DNA of 64,000 bases from Gammaproteobacteria bacterium (lineage in GTDB: Bacteria; Pseudomonadota; Gammaproteobacteria; GCA-001735895): the NCBI GenBank assembly GCA_029862005.1, contig JAOTYD010000005.1, forward strand, positions 62,001-126,000, read 5' to 3'. The notes beneath the pieces were generated by a model, which was not told the origin of the DNA, searched no databases, and was given only the letters and a program-made list of their open reading frames with translations. Positions 26,079 to 35,097 of the stretch are shown here, piece by piece; the first letter of the stretch is position 1, and each line of letters begins with the position of its first letter. A program made the position numbers and the translations under genes.

Positions 26079-28487
26079 ATGGCCAGCCACCTAGTTATCG
26101 TAGAATCTCCAGCTAAAGCAAGAACCATTGAAAAATACCTCGGTAAGGACTTCAAGGTTCTGGCCTCGTATGGCCATGTCCGCGATTTGATTCCAAAGGA
26201 AGGCGCGGTCGAAACCGATAATAATTTTAAAATGAATTACACGCCTGTCGAGCGCAACCAGAAGCACCTCTCGACGATAAAAAAGGAACTTAAAAAAGCC
26301 GATTCACTTTACCTGGCAACTGACCCGGATCGCGAAGGCGAGGCAATCTCCTGGCATTTATACGAATTGCTCAAGGAAAAGAACCTGATGAAAAACAAGC
26401 GCGCCTACCGGGTCGCGTTCTACGAGATTACCAAACAGGCGGTTTCTGAAGCCATTGCCCATCCACGTGAAATTACCATGGACCTGGTTAACGCCCAGCA
26501 GGCACGCCGGGCCCTCGACTACCTGGTGGGATTCAACCTGTCGCCGCTGCTATGGCGCAAGATAAGACGGGGACTGTCGGCCGGTCGGGTGCAAAGCCCT
26601 GCCCTGCGCATGATCGTCGAGCGCGAGCTTGAGATTGAGGCGTTTAATCCGCAGGAATACTGGAGTATCGAGTCAGACAACAATTTTAACGACGAGGCTT
26701 TCAGCGCCAGGCTTAACCAGCTGGGCGGCGAAAAAGTTAAACAGTTCACGATTACCAACGCCGACCAGGCTAATGACGCCTATCGCATACTGAACGAGGC
26801 AGCGCAGGGTAAATTACGTGTTGCCAGAGTTGAAAAGAAACAGCGCAAGCGCAATCCCGCGGCACCGTTTACAACCTCGACCCTGCAGCAGGAGGCAGCG
26901 CGTAAGCTCGGATTCGGCGCACAGCGCACCATGCGCACCGCACAGAAACTTTACGAAGGCATCGATATCGGCGCCGGACAGGTTGGACTTATTACCTACA
27001 TGCGTACCGATTCAGTCGCCTTATCCAATGACGCACTGGATGAAATACGTGAATTTATCGCCGAAAAATTTGGCGAAAATAACCTGCCGGAACAGCCGCG
27101 CGAATATAAAACCAAATCCAAGAACGCCCAGGAGGCGCACGAAGCAATTCGCCCGACAAGTGCACGCAATGAACCTTTCAAGATCAAGGAGCACCTCGGC
27201 GACGACGAATTTCGACTTTACAGCCTGATCTGGAAACGCACCATGGCTTGCCAGATGATTCATGCGACGCTGGACACGGTCTCGGTCGATCTTGCCTGTG
27301 GCAGCGATAATACCTTCCGGGCAAATGGCTCGACGATTCGCGACCCGGGCTTTATGCGGGTATACATCGAGGACAAGGATGAGCCCAAGAAAGATGACAA
27401 CAAGGAGAACCTGCTGCCGCCGCTCGCGGAGGGCGACATCGTGGATCTGCATAAAATCAGGCTGGAACAGCATTTCACCGAACCGCCGCCGCGTTACAGC
27501 GAGGCATCGCTGGTCAAGACGCTCGAAGAATACGGCATCGGCCGACCTTCAACCTATGCATCGATTATTACCACCCTGCTCGATCGCGAGTATGTCGAAC
27601 TCGAAAGCAAGCGTTTTCATCCGACCGATGTAGGCCGGGTGGTTGCAAGATTCCTGACCCAGCATTTCCCGCAATATGTCGATTACGATTTCACCGCGCA
27701 ACTCGAGGATACCCTCGATGAAATCTCGCGTGGTGAAGCCGAATGGTTGCCATTGATGGAAGAGTTCTGGACGTCATTTAAGCAGCGAGTCGATGACAAG
27801 ATGGAAAATGTCACCCGTGACGAAGCGATCCAGGCACGTCAACTCGGTGTCGATGAAAAATCAGGCAAGCCGATTTCAGTACGCATGGGACGTTACGGGC
27901 CATTTGTCCAGATCGGCACCCGCGAGGACGAGGAAAAACCTCGCTTTGCAGGATTGAGACCAGGCCAGAAAATGGATTCGATTACGCTCGAGGAGGCACT
28001 CGAGTTATTCAAACTGCCTCGTGAACTCGGGGTATCACCCGAAGGCGAACAAATCTCTGCCAATATCGGTCGCTTTGGCCCCTATATAAAATACGACAGC
28101 AAGTTTGTATCACTCAAGACTGCCGAGGGCGACGATCCTTACACCGTCACGCTGGAGCGGGCACTTGAACTGGTAGCGGAAAAGAAGGAGTTTGATGCTA
28201 ACCGTGAAATCAAGGTGTTCGAAGGTACCGATATTAAAATCCTGCGCGGTCGTTACGGGCCATATATTACCGACGGCAACAAGAATGCCCGTATCCCCAA
28301 GGACGTAGAAGATCCGTCTAGCCTTGACCTGGCAACCTGCCAGGAGTTGATCGAAAAAGCGCCGTTACCCAAATCAAGACGCAAGAAAGCAGCGGCCAAG
28401 AAGAAAGCTGCGCCCAAGAAGGCCGCCAAGAAAAAAACCGCAAAAAAGAAAGCTGCCAAGAAAAAGGCAACCGCCGACGCCGACTGA
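26079..28487 (+). CDS. topA: DNA topoisomerase I with C-terminal repeats and Lys-Ala tail
   Basis: TopA relaxes negative supercoils through a 5'-phosphotyrosine intermediate. The 802-aa enzyme has the Toprim domain (MASHLVIVESPAKARTIEKYL; DPDREGEAI), the catalytic Tyr307 in GLITYMRTDS, and after residue 600 three topoisomerase C-terminal repeats with the motif GRYGPF/Y (MGRYGPFVQ, NIGRFGPYIK, LRGRYGPYIT). E. coli-type Cys4 zinc ribbons are missing. It ends in a 38-residue Lys/Ala tail (KKAAAKKKAAPKKAAKKK...), histone-H1-like, as also known in Xanthomonas and mycobacteria, expected to grip DNA non-specifically. Confidence 0.97.
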   Translation: MASHLVIVESPAKARTIEKYLGKDFKVLASYGHVRDLIPKEGAVETDNNFKMNYTPVERNQKHLSTIKKELKKADSLYLATDPDREGEAISWHLYELLKEKNLMKNKRAYRVAFYEITKQAVSEAIAHPREITMDLVNAQQARRALDYLVGFNLSPLLWRKIRRGLSAGRVQSPALRMIVERELEIEAFNPQEYWSIESDNNFNDEAFSARLNQLGGEKVKQFTITNADQANDAYRILNEAAQGKLRVARVEKKQRKRNPAAPFTTSTLQQEAARKLGFGAQRTMRTAQKLYEGIDIGAGQVGLITYMRTDSVALSNDALDEIREFIAEKFGENNLPEQPREYKTKSKNAQEAHEAIRPTSARNEPFKIKEHLGDDEFRLYSLIWKRTMACQMIHATLDTVSVDLACGSDNTFRANGSTIRDPGFMRVYIEDKDEPKKDDNKENLLPPLAEGDIVDLHKIRLEQHFTEPPPRYSEASLVKTLEEYGIGRPSTYASIITTLLDREYVELESKRFHPTDVGRVVARFLTQHFPQYVDYDFTAQLEDTLDEISRGEAEWLPLMEEFWTSFKQRVDDKMENVTRDEAIQARQLGVDEKSGKPISVRMGRYGPFVQIGTREDEEKPRFAGLRPGQKMDSITLEEALELFKLPRELGVSPEGEQISANIGRFGPYIKYDSKFVSLKTAEGDDPYTVTLERALELVAEKKEFDANREIKVFEGTDIKILRGRYGPYITDGNKNARIPKDVEDPSSLDLATCQELIEKAPLPKSRRKKAAAKKKAAPKKAAKKKTAKKKAAKKKATADAD

Positions 28488-28499
28488 ATTCAGCCTGAT

Positions 28500-29057
28500 A
28501 TGAGTCCCTGGGCACTGAATCGCTTCGTCCACGAAGTATCTCGTGGTGCCGTATTCGGATATCCAACGGACACCGTGTGGGGGTTTGGCTGTCACCCGTT
28601 AATCGCCACCAGCGTGTCTCGCATTTTGCAGATAAAAAATCGCAACCCGGACAAGGGCCTGATTCTACTGTCATCCCGAATCGAATACTGTGCGGCATAC
28701 CTGGACATCGAAACCGATCAACTGGACCTGCTTCGATCACCGGGTGAACGACCAGTCACCTGGCTGGTAACGGCAAGCGAGTTTTGTCCAGTCTGGATTC
28801 GCGGTATCTATCCGACCGTCGCAATCCGAGTTACCAGTCATCCTTTAATTCAATCCATCTGTGATGGCCTGCAGGCGCCACTAGTTTCAACCAGCGCTAA
28901 CCGCAGCGGCAAGGCAACAGTGCGAAACTCGATCCAGATGCGCAAACAATTCGGCGCCGAGCTAGACTATATCGTAACTGGATTTCCCACAGGCAGCCTG
29001 CAGCCAAGTGAGATAAAATCATTGGACAACGGAACAATTCTCAGGGCCCGTAATTGA
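28500..29057 (+). CDS. tsaC: Threonylcarbamoyl-AMP synthase
   Basis: TsaC (YrdC/RimN) makes threonylcarbamoyl-AMP for the t6A37 modification of ANN-decoding tRNAs. The 185-aa protein has [40 protein letters not shown] and the conserved [11 protein letters not shown]. It follows topA by 12 bp and overlaps hemF by one base. This is the short, single-domain form, typical of gammaproteobacteria. Confidence 0.95.
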   Translation: MSPWALNRFVHEVSRGAVFGYPTDTVWGFGCHPLIATSVSRILQIKNRNPDKGLILLSSRIEYCAAYLDIETDQLDLLRSPGERPVTWLVTASEFCPVWIRGIYPTVAIRVTSHPLIQSICDGLQAPLVSTSANRSGKATVRNSIQMRKQFGAELDYIVTGFPTGSLQPSEIKSLDNGTILRARN

Positions 29058-29971
29058 TGGATACCGATATCGAGCGCGTTAACCGCTACCTGCAACGCCT
29101 GCAAAACAGTATTACCAGCGAGTTACAGCGTATTGACGGCAAAGCCGAGTTTGAAACCGACATCTGGCAGCGGGATGCGGGCGGTGGTGGGCGCAGTATG
29201 GTGTTGCGTGAAGGCGCCGTGTTCGAGCAAGCGGGCGTCAACTATTCAGAAGTCTTCGGTGAAAACCTGCCAGCGTCCGCAACTGCCCACCGTCCCGAAC
29301 TTGCGGGAAGAAAATTTCGTGCCATGGGCGTATCCCTGGTGATTCATCCAGACAATCCATACATCCCGACCTCGCATGCGAACCTGCGCTTTTTTGTCGC
29401 CGAGAAAGCTGGCGAAGCACCCATCTGGTGGTTCGGCGGAGGTTTCGATCTGACCCCCTATTATGGTTTCGAGGAAGATTGCAAACACTGGCATCAGATT
29501 GCCAAACAAGCCTGTGATCCTTACGGCGCTGGAACTTACGCCGAGTACAAAAAATGGTGCGATGAATATTTCTACCTGAAACATCGCAGCGAGCCACGCG
29601 GCATCGGTGGGTTATTTTTCGACGATTTGAATGAGCCCGATTTCGAGCAGGCTTTTGCCTTCATGCGCAGCGTCGGCGACCACTATTTGCCGGCCTACAC
29701 GCCCATCGTCGAGCGTCATAGGAACGACGCATTTGGCGAACGTGAAAAAAATTTTCAACTGTACCGCCGCGGCCGCTACGTGGAATTCAATCTGGTTTAT
29801 GATCGTGGTACCCTGTTCGGTCTGCAGTCCGGCGGACGCACCGAATCGATCCTGATGTCCTTGCCCCCGGTCGTGCACTGGCGTTATAACTATCAACCTG
29901 AAGCGGGTAGCCCCGAAGCAAGGCTAACCGATTTTTTTCTTGAAGCGCGCGACTGGTTGGCACAAAATTAG
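29057..29971 (+). CDS. hemF: Oxygen-dependent coproporphyrinogen III oxidase
   Basis: HemF oxidatively decarboxylates coproporphyrinogen III to protoporphyrinogen IX in haem synthesis. The 304-aa protein shows [70 protein letters not shown] and [16 protein letters not shown], all family signatures. The start ATG at 29057 shares its A with the tsaC TGA; an in-frame TTG at 29054 also exists. Presence of HemF indicates an oxygen-respiring life style. Confidence 0.97.
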   Translation: MDTDIERVNRYLQRLQNSITSELQRIDGKAEFETDIWQRDAGGGGRSMVLREGAVFEQAGVNYSEVFGENLPASATAHRPELAGRKFRAMGVSLVIHPDNPYIPTSHANLRFFVAEKAGEAPIWWFGGGFDLTPYYGFEEDCKHWHQIAKQACDPYGAGTYAEYKKWCDEYFYLKHRSEPRGIGGLFFDDLNEPDFEQAFAFMRSVGDHYLPAYTPIVERHRNDAFGEREKNFQLYRRGRYVEFNLVYDRGTLFGLQSGGRTESILMSLPPVVHWRYNYQPEAGSPEARLTDFFLEARDWLAQN

Positions 29972-29973
29972 TC

Positions 29974-30396
29974 ATGGATAACGAATTTCCCGAAATCGAG
30001 ATTGCTGGCAGCAACTCCGAAGTCAATAAATGTGATCTCTGTACCAATTCAAAATGCTGCACTTACATAACCCAGCAAATTGACAAGCCACGTTCCAAGT
30101 ACGATTTTGAAATTTTATTATGGCAGGTATCGCACGATGGTGTCGGGGCCTACAAGGACGAGGACGGCTGGTTCGTGATGTTCGAGGGGCGCTGCCAGCA
30201 TTTACTCCGCGATGGACGTTGCAATATATATGAAATCCGTCCAACTATTTGCCGGTCGCACAGCAACGATTACTGCGAGTACGATGCGCCCGCCGAAGAG
30301 GGTTTTGATCTCTACTTCCCGGATTACAAATCGCTTTTAAAATACTGCAAGAAAAAATTCAAACGCTGGTCCACTGGTAATCCCCCGCCGTCCTGA
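29974..30396 (+). CDS. YkgJ-type cysteine-cluster protein
   Basis: This 140-aa cytoplasmic protein has the YkgJ (CxxCxxxxCC) zinc- or iron-sulfur-binding pattern: KCDLCTNSKCC near residue 18-28, then GRCQHLLRDGRCNIYEIRPTICRSH with three further cysteines and YCEYDAP. Function of the family is unknown; a metal-binding role is probable. It starts 2 bp after hemF ends, so co-transcription with haem synthesis is likely. All eight-plus cysteines are intact. The C-terminus is basic. Confidence 0.85.
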   Translation: MDNEFPEIEIAGSNSEVNKCDLCTNSKCCTYITQQIDKPRSKYDFEILLWQVSHDGVGAYKDEDGWFVMFEGRCQHLLRDGRCNIYEIRPTICRSHSNDYCEYDAPAEEGFDLYFPDYKSLLKYCKKKFKRWSTGNPPPS

Positions 30397-30409
30397 TCGT
30401 AATTTCGCG

Positions 30410-31174
30410 ATGGAGCTTACTAGCAAATATCGCATCCTAGCCGGGATCAGTATGGTTGCGGTTATCGCGGCGATACTTGCACCGCGTATCGCACAGGACC
30501 CTCTGTATCACCAGTTTGCCGATCAGAATGCCTACCTGTCGATTCCAAACACGTTAAACGTATTGACCAACCTTTTTTTCGCCTGGATTGGCATCGAAGG
30601 CCTCTACCGTCTATTGCGACAAAAATCACTAAGCCTTATCCATACGCTGTATCCAGCCTACCTGGGTTTTTTCAGTGCGCTTGTTCTGGTAGCCCTTGGT
30701 TCCGGCTACTATCACTGGTTACCCGACAACCAGACGTTGGTCTGGGATCGCCTGCCAATGACAATTGCTTTCACATCATTTTTTACGATCCTGCTGGCGG
30801 AACGAATTTCGATTCCGCTGGCACGAACCCTGTTCCCTTTGCTCATCGTCGCCGGCATCAGCAGTATTATTTACTGGTATCTGAGCGAACAGCAGGGCCG
30901 GGGGGACCTGCGTCCCTATGCACTGGTCCAGTTCCTGCCAATGCTTTTATGCCCGCTGATCCTGTTGCTGTTCAGCTCACGCTATACGCGCAGCAACGAT
31001 ATCTGGTGGTTTCTTGCCTGGTACCTGGTAGCCAAGATTTGCGAAGCCTTCGATGCCGAATTACTGAACAGCTTGGGGGTAGTTAGTGGTCACAGTCTAA
31101 AGCACATAGCAGCGAGTATCGGCTGCCTGGTCTTTTTGCGGCACCTTCGATTTAGAACGGAGGCAGGTCTGTGA
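30410..31174 (+). CDS. CREST-superfamily (ceramidase-like) membrane protein
   Basis: The 254-aa protein has about seven membrane helices and the metal-hydrolase pattern of the CREST superfamily (alkaline ceramidases, PAQR receptors, Per1): Ser/Asn-rich PNTLNVLTNLFF, His and Asp in GSGYYHWLPDNQTLVWDRLPM, and the final HxxxH in SGHSLKHIAASIG. These residues would bind zinc in the membrane. Bacterial homologues probably hydrolyse or transacylate lipid amides, but the substrate is unknown. It follows the YkgJ-type gene by 13 bp and overlaps the DUF523 gene by 4 bp. Confidence 0.8.
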   Translation: MELTSKYRILAGISMVAVIAAILAPRIAQDPLYHQFADQNAYLSIPNTLNVLTNLFFAWIGIEGLYRLLRQKSLSLIHTLYPAYLGFFSALVLVALGSGYYHWLPDNQTLVWDRLPMTIAFTSFFTILLAERISIPLARTLFPLLIVAGISSIIYWYLSEQQGRGDLRPYALVQFLPMLLCPLILLLFSSRYTRSNDIWWFLAWYLVAKICEAFDAELLNSLGVVSGHSLKHIAASIGCLVFLRHLRFRTEAGL

Positions 31175-31662
31175 AGAAAATCCTGGTCAGTGCCTGTTTG
31201 CTCGGCAGTCCTGTGCGCTACGACGGCAGGTCGAAATTGCTGGAAAATCCTGCGCTCGAAGCACTCATGACACAACAGCGGGTTATCAGCTTTTGTCCCG
31301 AGGTGGCCGGCGGCTTACCAGTGCCCCGCTCCGCAGCTGAAATCCAGAGCGGTGATGGTCATGCAGTGATCACCGAACGGGCACGAGTTTGTACCCGGGA
31401 AGGAGAGGATGTCACCGCCTATTTTATTGCCGGTGCGCACCAGGCCCTGGCACTGTGCCGCGAGCATGATATCGATGTTGCGATACTAACCGAGTCAAGT
31501 CCGTCCTGCGGCAGCAGCCAGGTTTACGACGGTAACTTCAGCCGCAGCGCGATCGCGGGGAGTGGTGTCACCACGGCACTTCTCCGGCGACATGGTATCC
31601 GGGTATTCAACCAGTTTCAGCTCGAGACGGCCTGCAGCTGCCTGGAAAGCAGTGCAGACTGA
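31171..31662 (+). CDS. DUF523 domain protein
   Basis: The 163-aa protein is a stand-alone DUF523: KKILVSACLLGSPVRYDGRSK, FCPEVAGGLPVPRSAAEI and LTESSPSCGSSQVYDG are its signatures. Conserved Cys (SACLLG, FCPE, SCGS) suggest metal or persulfide chemistry. In other species DUF523 is fused to DUF1722 or stands near sulfur-related genes; function is unproven. Start is GTG at 31171, overlapping the preceding gene by 4 bp. It ends the hemF-containing plus-strand run; a 98-bp gap follows. Confidence 0.85.
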   Translation: MKKILVSACLLGSPVRYDGRSKLLENPALEALMTQQRVISFCPEVAGGLPVPRSAAEIQSGDGHAVITERARVCTREGEDVTAYFIAGAHQALALCREHDIDVAILTESSPSCGSSQVYDGNFSRSAIAGSGVTTALLRRHGIRVFNQFQLETACSCLESSAD

Positions 31663-31760
31663 CCTAACTCATGGCGCCAGAATTCACACGATATTGATTT
31701 ACTCCGATAAGTTCTTGATACAGAATTAGCCATTAACGATCTCGCCCATGGAGCAAGTCA

Positions 31761-32330
31761 TTGGCTACCCCGGATCAAAAATATGTCCCGATCATCGACT
31801 TCATTCTGAATCTGTTTGCCCAGCGTGGCGCACAGGAGTACATGGGTGAGGCCGTCACGATGTCACAACACATGGAACAAAGCGCGGCCTGTGCAGTCGC
31901 CGATGATGCCCCGGACAGTCTCGTCGTCGCCGCACTGCTGCACGACATCGGACACTTTATCGGCGAACATCCGATAGAGGCCCTGGAAAACGGCATCGAC
32001 AACAATCACGAGGAAGCCGGGGCAGACTATCTCAAGCCCTACTTCCCCCCGTCGGTGACAGAGCCCATACGTTTGCACGTGCCCGCCAAGCGCTATCTAT
32101 GTGCAACCGATGCCGGGTACCTCGGTCAGCTTTCGGACGCCTCTGTCAATTCGCTCAAGGTCCAGGGTGGCCCGATGAGTCCTGCAGAGATTGAAACCTT
32201 TGAAGCCAATCCCTTCCACAAGGACGCGGTTCAGCTTCGACTGTACGATGACGATGGCAAGGTTGCCGGCCTGGAGATCAAGCCGGTGACCGAGTATCGC
32301 ACGAGGCTCGAGTCGCTGTTATCAGGTTGA
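31761..32330 (+). CDS. tmpB: PhnZ/TmpB-type HD-domain phosphonate oxygenase
   Basis: This 189-aa protein belongs to the mixed-valent di-iron HD oxygenases that split the C-P bond of 1-hydroxyphosphonates. All ligands known for PhnZ can be matched: Tyr27, His37, His61-Asp62 (LLHDIGHF), His83, His106 and Asp155, with Glu30 of the YMGE motif at the substrate-binding position. With the following TmpA-like oxygenase the best-fitting role is TmpB, which turns 1-hydroxy-2-(trimethylamino)ethylphosphonate into glycine betaine and phosphate. The start is TTG at 31761 with GGAG 7 bp upstream; the nearby ATG at 31748 is out of frame. The gene symbol is by analogy. Confidence 0.8.
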   Translation: MATPDQKYVPIIDFILNLFAQRGAQEYMGEAVTMSQHMEQSAACAVADDAPDSLVVAALLHDIGHFIGEHPIEALENGIDNNHEEAGADYLKPYFPPSVTEPIRLHVPAKRYLCATDAGYLGQLSDASVNSLKVQGGPMSPAEIETFEANPFHKDAVQLRLYDDDGKVAGLEIKPVTEYRTRLESLLSG

Positions 32331-32331
32331 A

Positions 32332-33459
32332 ATGAACCAGATCGAGTTATTTTCCTACAATGCCGACGAACTGACGATCGTCTGGGAGGATACCAGCGAG
32401 AGCCAGTTGCAGGCAATCTGGCTACGCGACCACTGTCAGATGCCAGATAGCCTCAATCCGGACAATGGCCAGCGCCTGCTGAATATAACCGATATACCGT
32501 GGGACCTTAAGATAGAGACGGTGACGCTGGAGGACAGGCATTTAATCGTGCATTTCGCGCCCGACGGTCACTGCTCGGAGTTCGACCTCGACTGGCTGTA
32601 CGACAATTGTTACTGCCTGAATCGACAGAGTGATGATCGCAGCGAAGTGGGCAAAATTCTCTGGTCGGGTACATCATTCGAGCAGGGTTTACCGCGCTAC
32701 TCCTTCGCCAACTTTTGCGAACAGCCCAAAAGCAGGCTCGCGGCACTGCAGATCGTCCGGGACTACGGGTTCGTGCTGCTTGACGGGGTGCCCTGCGAAC
32801 CGGGCCAGCTGCTCAAGGTCATCGAACAGTTCGGCTACGTACGCGAGACCAATTACGGCCCTTATTTCGAGGTACGCACCAGGGTTGATCCTAGCAACCT
32901 TGCCTATACCAACCTGGGGCTCGGCTGCCATCTCGACAATCCCTACCGCGACCCGGTACCGGGCTTACAGTTACTGCACTGCCTCGAGTCTTCAACCGAG
33001 GGTGGCGAATCAATCCTCCAGGATGGTTTCATGGCGGCGAAAATTCTGCGTGAAGAGGACTCGGCTCATTTTGGCTTACTGAGTCAACACTGGGTCAGCT
33101 TTCGTTTTCGCGACAGTACTGCAGATCTGCAGGCCAGGGGACCGCTGATCGAGGTTAACGACCTCGACGAGGTCATCAAAGTGCGTTTTAACAACCGTTC
33201 GATCGATACCCTTCGGCTACCGCCTGCGGTCATGCGGCCGTTCTACCCGGCCTACCGTCACTTCGCCGAAATTCTCGAACGCGGGGAGCAACAAATTGTG
33301 TTCAAGCTTCAACCCGGTGAACTGATCCTGTTCGACAACACGCGTATCCTGCACGCACGCACAGCCTATTCAGCCGGTGGAACCCGGCATTTGCAGGGTG
33401 CCTACAGCGACCTCGATGGTCTCTATAGCAGCTTGCGCAAGCTCAAAGCAATTGCATGA
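32332..33459 (+). CDS. tmpA: TmpA/gamma-butyrobetaine hydroxylase-type 2-oxoglutarate oxygenase
   Basis: The 375-aa protein has the N-terminal DUF971-like domain and C-terminal TauD/GBBH fold. Iron ligands are His200, Asp202 (LGCHLDNPYRD) and His341 (RILHARTAY), with Arg352 for 2-oxoglutarate. GBBH relatives hydroxylate gamma-butyrobetaine; TmpA hydroxylates 2-trimethylaminoethylphosphonate. Coupling by 1 bp to the PhnZ/TmpB-type gene favours TmpA. Oddity: the N-terminal zinc site, CxCxxC in GBBH, reads HCQMPDS, so two of three cysteines are gone although the His (FAPDGH) remains. Substrate is inferred, not shown. Confidence 0.8.
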   Translation: MNQIELFSYNADELTIVWEDTSESQLQAIWLRDHCQMPDSLNPDNGQRLLNITDIPWDLKIETVTLEDRHLIVHFAPDGHCSEFDLDWLYDNCYCLNRQSDDRSEVGKILWSGTSFEQGLPRYSFANFCEQPKSRLAALQIVRDYGFVLLDGVPCEPGQLLKVIEQFGYVRETNYGPYFEVRTRVDPSNLAYTNLGLGCHLDNPYRDPVPGLQLLHCLESSTEGGESILQDGFMAAKILREEDSAHFGLLSQHWVSFRFRDSTADLQARGPLIEVNDLDEVIKVRFNNRSIDTLRLPPAVMRPFYPAYRHFAEILERGEQQIVFKLQPGELILFDNTRILHARTAYSAGGTRHLQGAYSDLDGLYSSLRKLKAIA

Positions 33460-34154
33460 AATACCGTGGGATTGTCTTCGACAAGGACGGTACGCTGCTC
33501 GATTTCAACCGGACCTGGCTCCCGGTTTATCGTTTCGCCGCCCGGGAATTCGCCGCAGGTGACGCTGTCCTCGAAGACCTGTTACTCACGCAACATGGCT
33601 TTCAACCTGAGCGCAATGGTTTCGTCGGCGGCAGCCTGCTGGCGGCGGGTAATAATCGACAGATTGCTGGCGCCTGGGCCGATCAGATCAATAAACCCGA
33701 CCAGGTGGAACATATCAGCTCCCGGCTGCACGAAATCTTTCATCACCAGGGAGCACTGCATGCGACCCCCGTTAAACATCTTGCCAACACGCTGCGGGAA
33801 TTAAAGCAATCCGGCAAAAAACTCGGCGTGGCCACTGCCGATAGCCACCAGGGCATTATCAATACGCTGAAATCCTTCGACGTACTGCACGAATTCGACT
33901 TTCTCGCCGGCTACGACAGCGGTCACGGCGTCAAGCCCGAGGCGGGCATGGTGGTTAGTTTTTGCGAGCAACTTGCGCTTGATGTCGAAACCGTCGTGGT
34001 TGTCGGCGACAATCTCCACGATATCGAGATGGGCAGAAACGCGAACGTCGGTCTTTGCATCGGCGTACTCACGGGCACCAGTACGCGTGACGAGCTTGAG
34101 TCCATCGCCGATATCGTTCTCGACGACATCAGCGCGCTACCGGACGCGATCTAG
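33456..34154 (+). CDS. HAD-family hydrolase, third gene of the phosphonate cassette
   Basis: The 232-aa HAD phosphatase has all four motifs: FDKDGTLLDF (nucleophile D9, acid/base D11), GVATADSHQG, the Lys in GVKPEAGM and VVVVGDNLHDIEMG. It resembles Gph-type phosphatases with a helical cap of about 80 residues. Its ATG overlaps the TmpA-like gene's TGA by 4 bp, so it is made together with the oxygenases. It could remove a phosphate from a by-product or act as a C-P hydrolase like PhnX, though the PhnX Schiff-base Lys is not evident. Its end overlaps the convergent sulfurtransferase by 4 bp. Confidence 0.8.
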   Translation: MKYRGIVFDKDGTLLDFNRTWLPVYRFAAREFAAGDAVLEDLLLTQHGFQPERNGFVGGSLLAAGNNRQIAGAWADQINKPDQVEHISSRLHEIFHHQGALHATPVKHLANTLRELKQSGKKLGVATADSHQGIINTLKSFDVLHEFDFLAGYDSGHGVKPEAGMVVSFCEQLALDVETVVVVGDNLHDIEMGRNANVGLCIGVLTGTSTRDELESIADIVLDDISALPDAI

Positions 34155-35005
34155 TCAGTAACCACCGGCAATTCGCCGGGTAATCCCCATTCACACCACG
34201 AACCATCGTATATGGCGAGGTTCTGAAGACCTATATAGTGGGCGGCAAACGCGATTACGCAGGCAGTAACGCCAGACCCACAGGTATAAATGGTCCGGCG
34301 ACTGCCTGCTATCAGCGGGGATATTATTTCTTCAAGCTCCGGTTTCGACTTTAACAGTCCGTGTTTAAACACATCCGCAAACGGAAGATTTACCGCTCCC
34401 GGCATGTGCCCGCGACGTAAACCCGGGCGCGGTTCTTCGGCGGCTCCACTAAAACGAGGTTCGGGACGCGCATCCAGCACGCACATCGAAGCATCATCGA
34501 GCGCGTTCAAGACCTCTGCCGTGTCAGCAATAAATTCGGGGTTCATGTGGGCAACAAAATTACCAGCCTCGTATTCCGGAACAACGGTCGTACTCTCGAT
34601 CGGATACTCGGCCTGGTCCCAGGCAACCAGTCCACCATCCAGCAAGGCCACGTTTTCGCAACCCATCGCGCGCAGCATCCACCATCCGCGCGGACTTGAA
34701 AACATGCCCATCGTGTCGTAAACAACAACCACGCTGTCCTGGTTTAGCCCCAGTGCCTGCAGCTCGCGGGTAAAAATCGCTTCATTCGGCATCATGTGAG
34801 GCAGATCGGAATCGGGCGCGCAGATTTTTTGATCGAAATCGAAAAATCTTGCCCCGCGAATATGTTTCTGTTGCCACTCCTTGAAACCATCGCGTCTGGT
34901 CGCCGGCATGTGCCAGCTGGCGTCAAAAACAATTAATTCTGCCGCGTCGAGATGCTGTCTCAACCAGTCAACGCTAACCAAGGAATCGGGTAGTTTCAAT
35001 GCCAT
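34151..35005 (-). CDS. sseA: 3-Mercaptopyruvate sulfurtransferase
   Basis: This two-domain rhodanese (284 aa from the ATG at 35005, MALKLPDSLVSVDWL) has the mercaptopyruvate-type active site CGSGVTAC with catalytic Cys242; thiosulfate rhodaneses have CRxGxR instead. It moves sulfur from mercaptopyruvate to a thiol acceptor in the cytoplasm. A longer frame from a GTG at 35071 is unlikely. It is convergent with the HAD gene (shared CTAG) and divergent from the EamA transporter. E. coli uses the symbol sseA for this family. Confidence 0.93.
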   Translation of the reverse strand: MALKLPDSLVSVDWLRQHLDAAELIVFDASWHMPATRRDGFKEWQQKHIRGARFFDFDQKICAPDSDLPHMMPNEAIFTRELQALGLNQDSVVVVYDTMGMFSSPRGWWMLRAMGCENVALLDGGLVAWDQAEYPIESTTVVPEYEAGNFVAHMNPEFIADTAEVLNALDDASMCVLDARPEPRFSGAAEEPRPGLRRGHMPGAVNLPFADVFKHGLLKSKPELEEIISPLIAGSRRTIYTCGSGVTACVIAFAAHYIGLQNLAIYDGSWCEWGLPGELPVVTD

Positions 35006-35097
35006 AATCAAGTTATCTATTAACCCTAATCGCACGCAACATATCCAATTGCTCGGCAACTGGCAAGCCACAAACTCTGCCGCTATAGTGAGGCGCT

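Noticed and set aside
28378-28487. A-rich tandem repeat at the end of topA as a DNA repeat element
   Set aside because: It is the coding sequence of the Lys-Ala tail and stays in frame to the stop codon.
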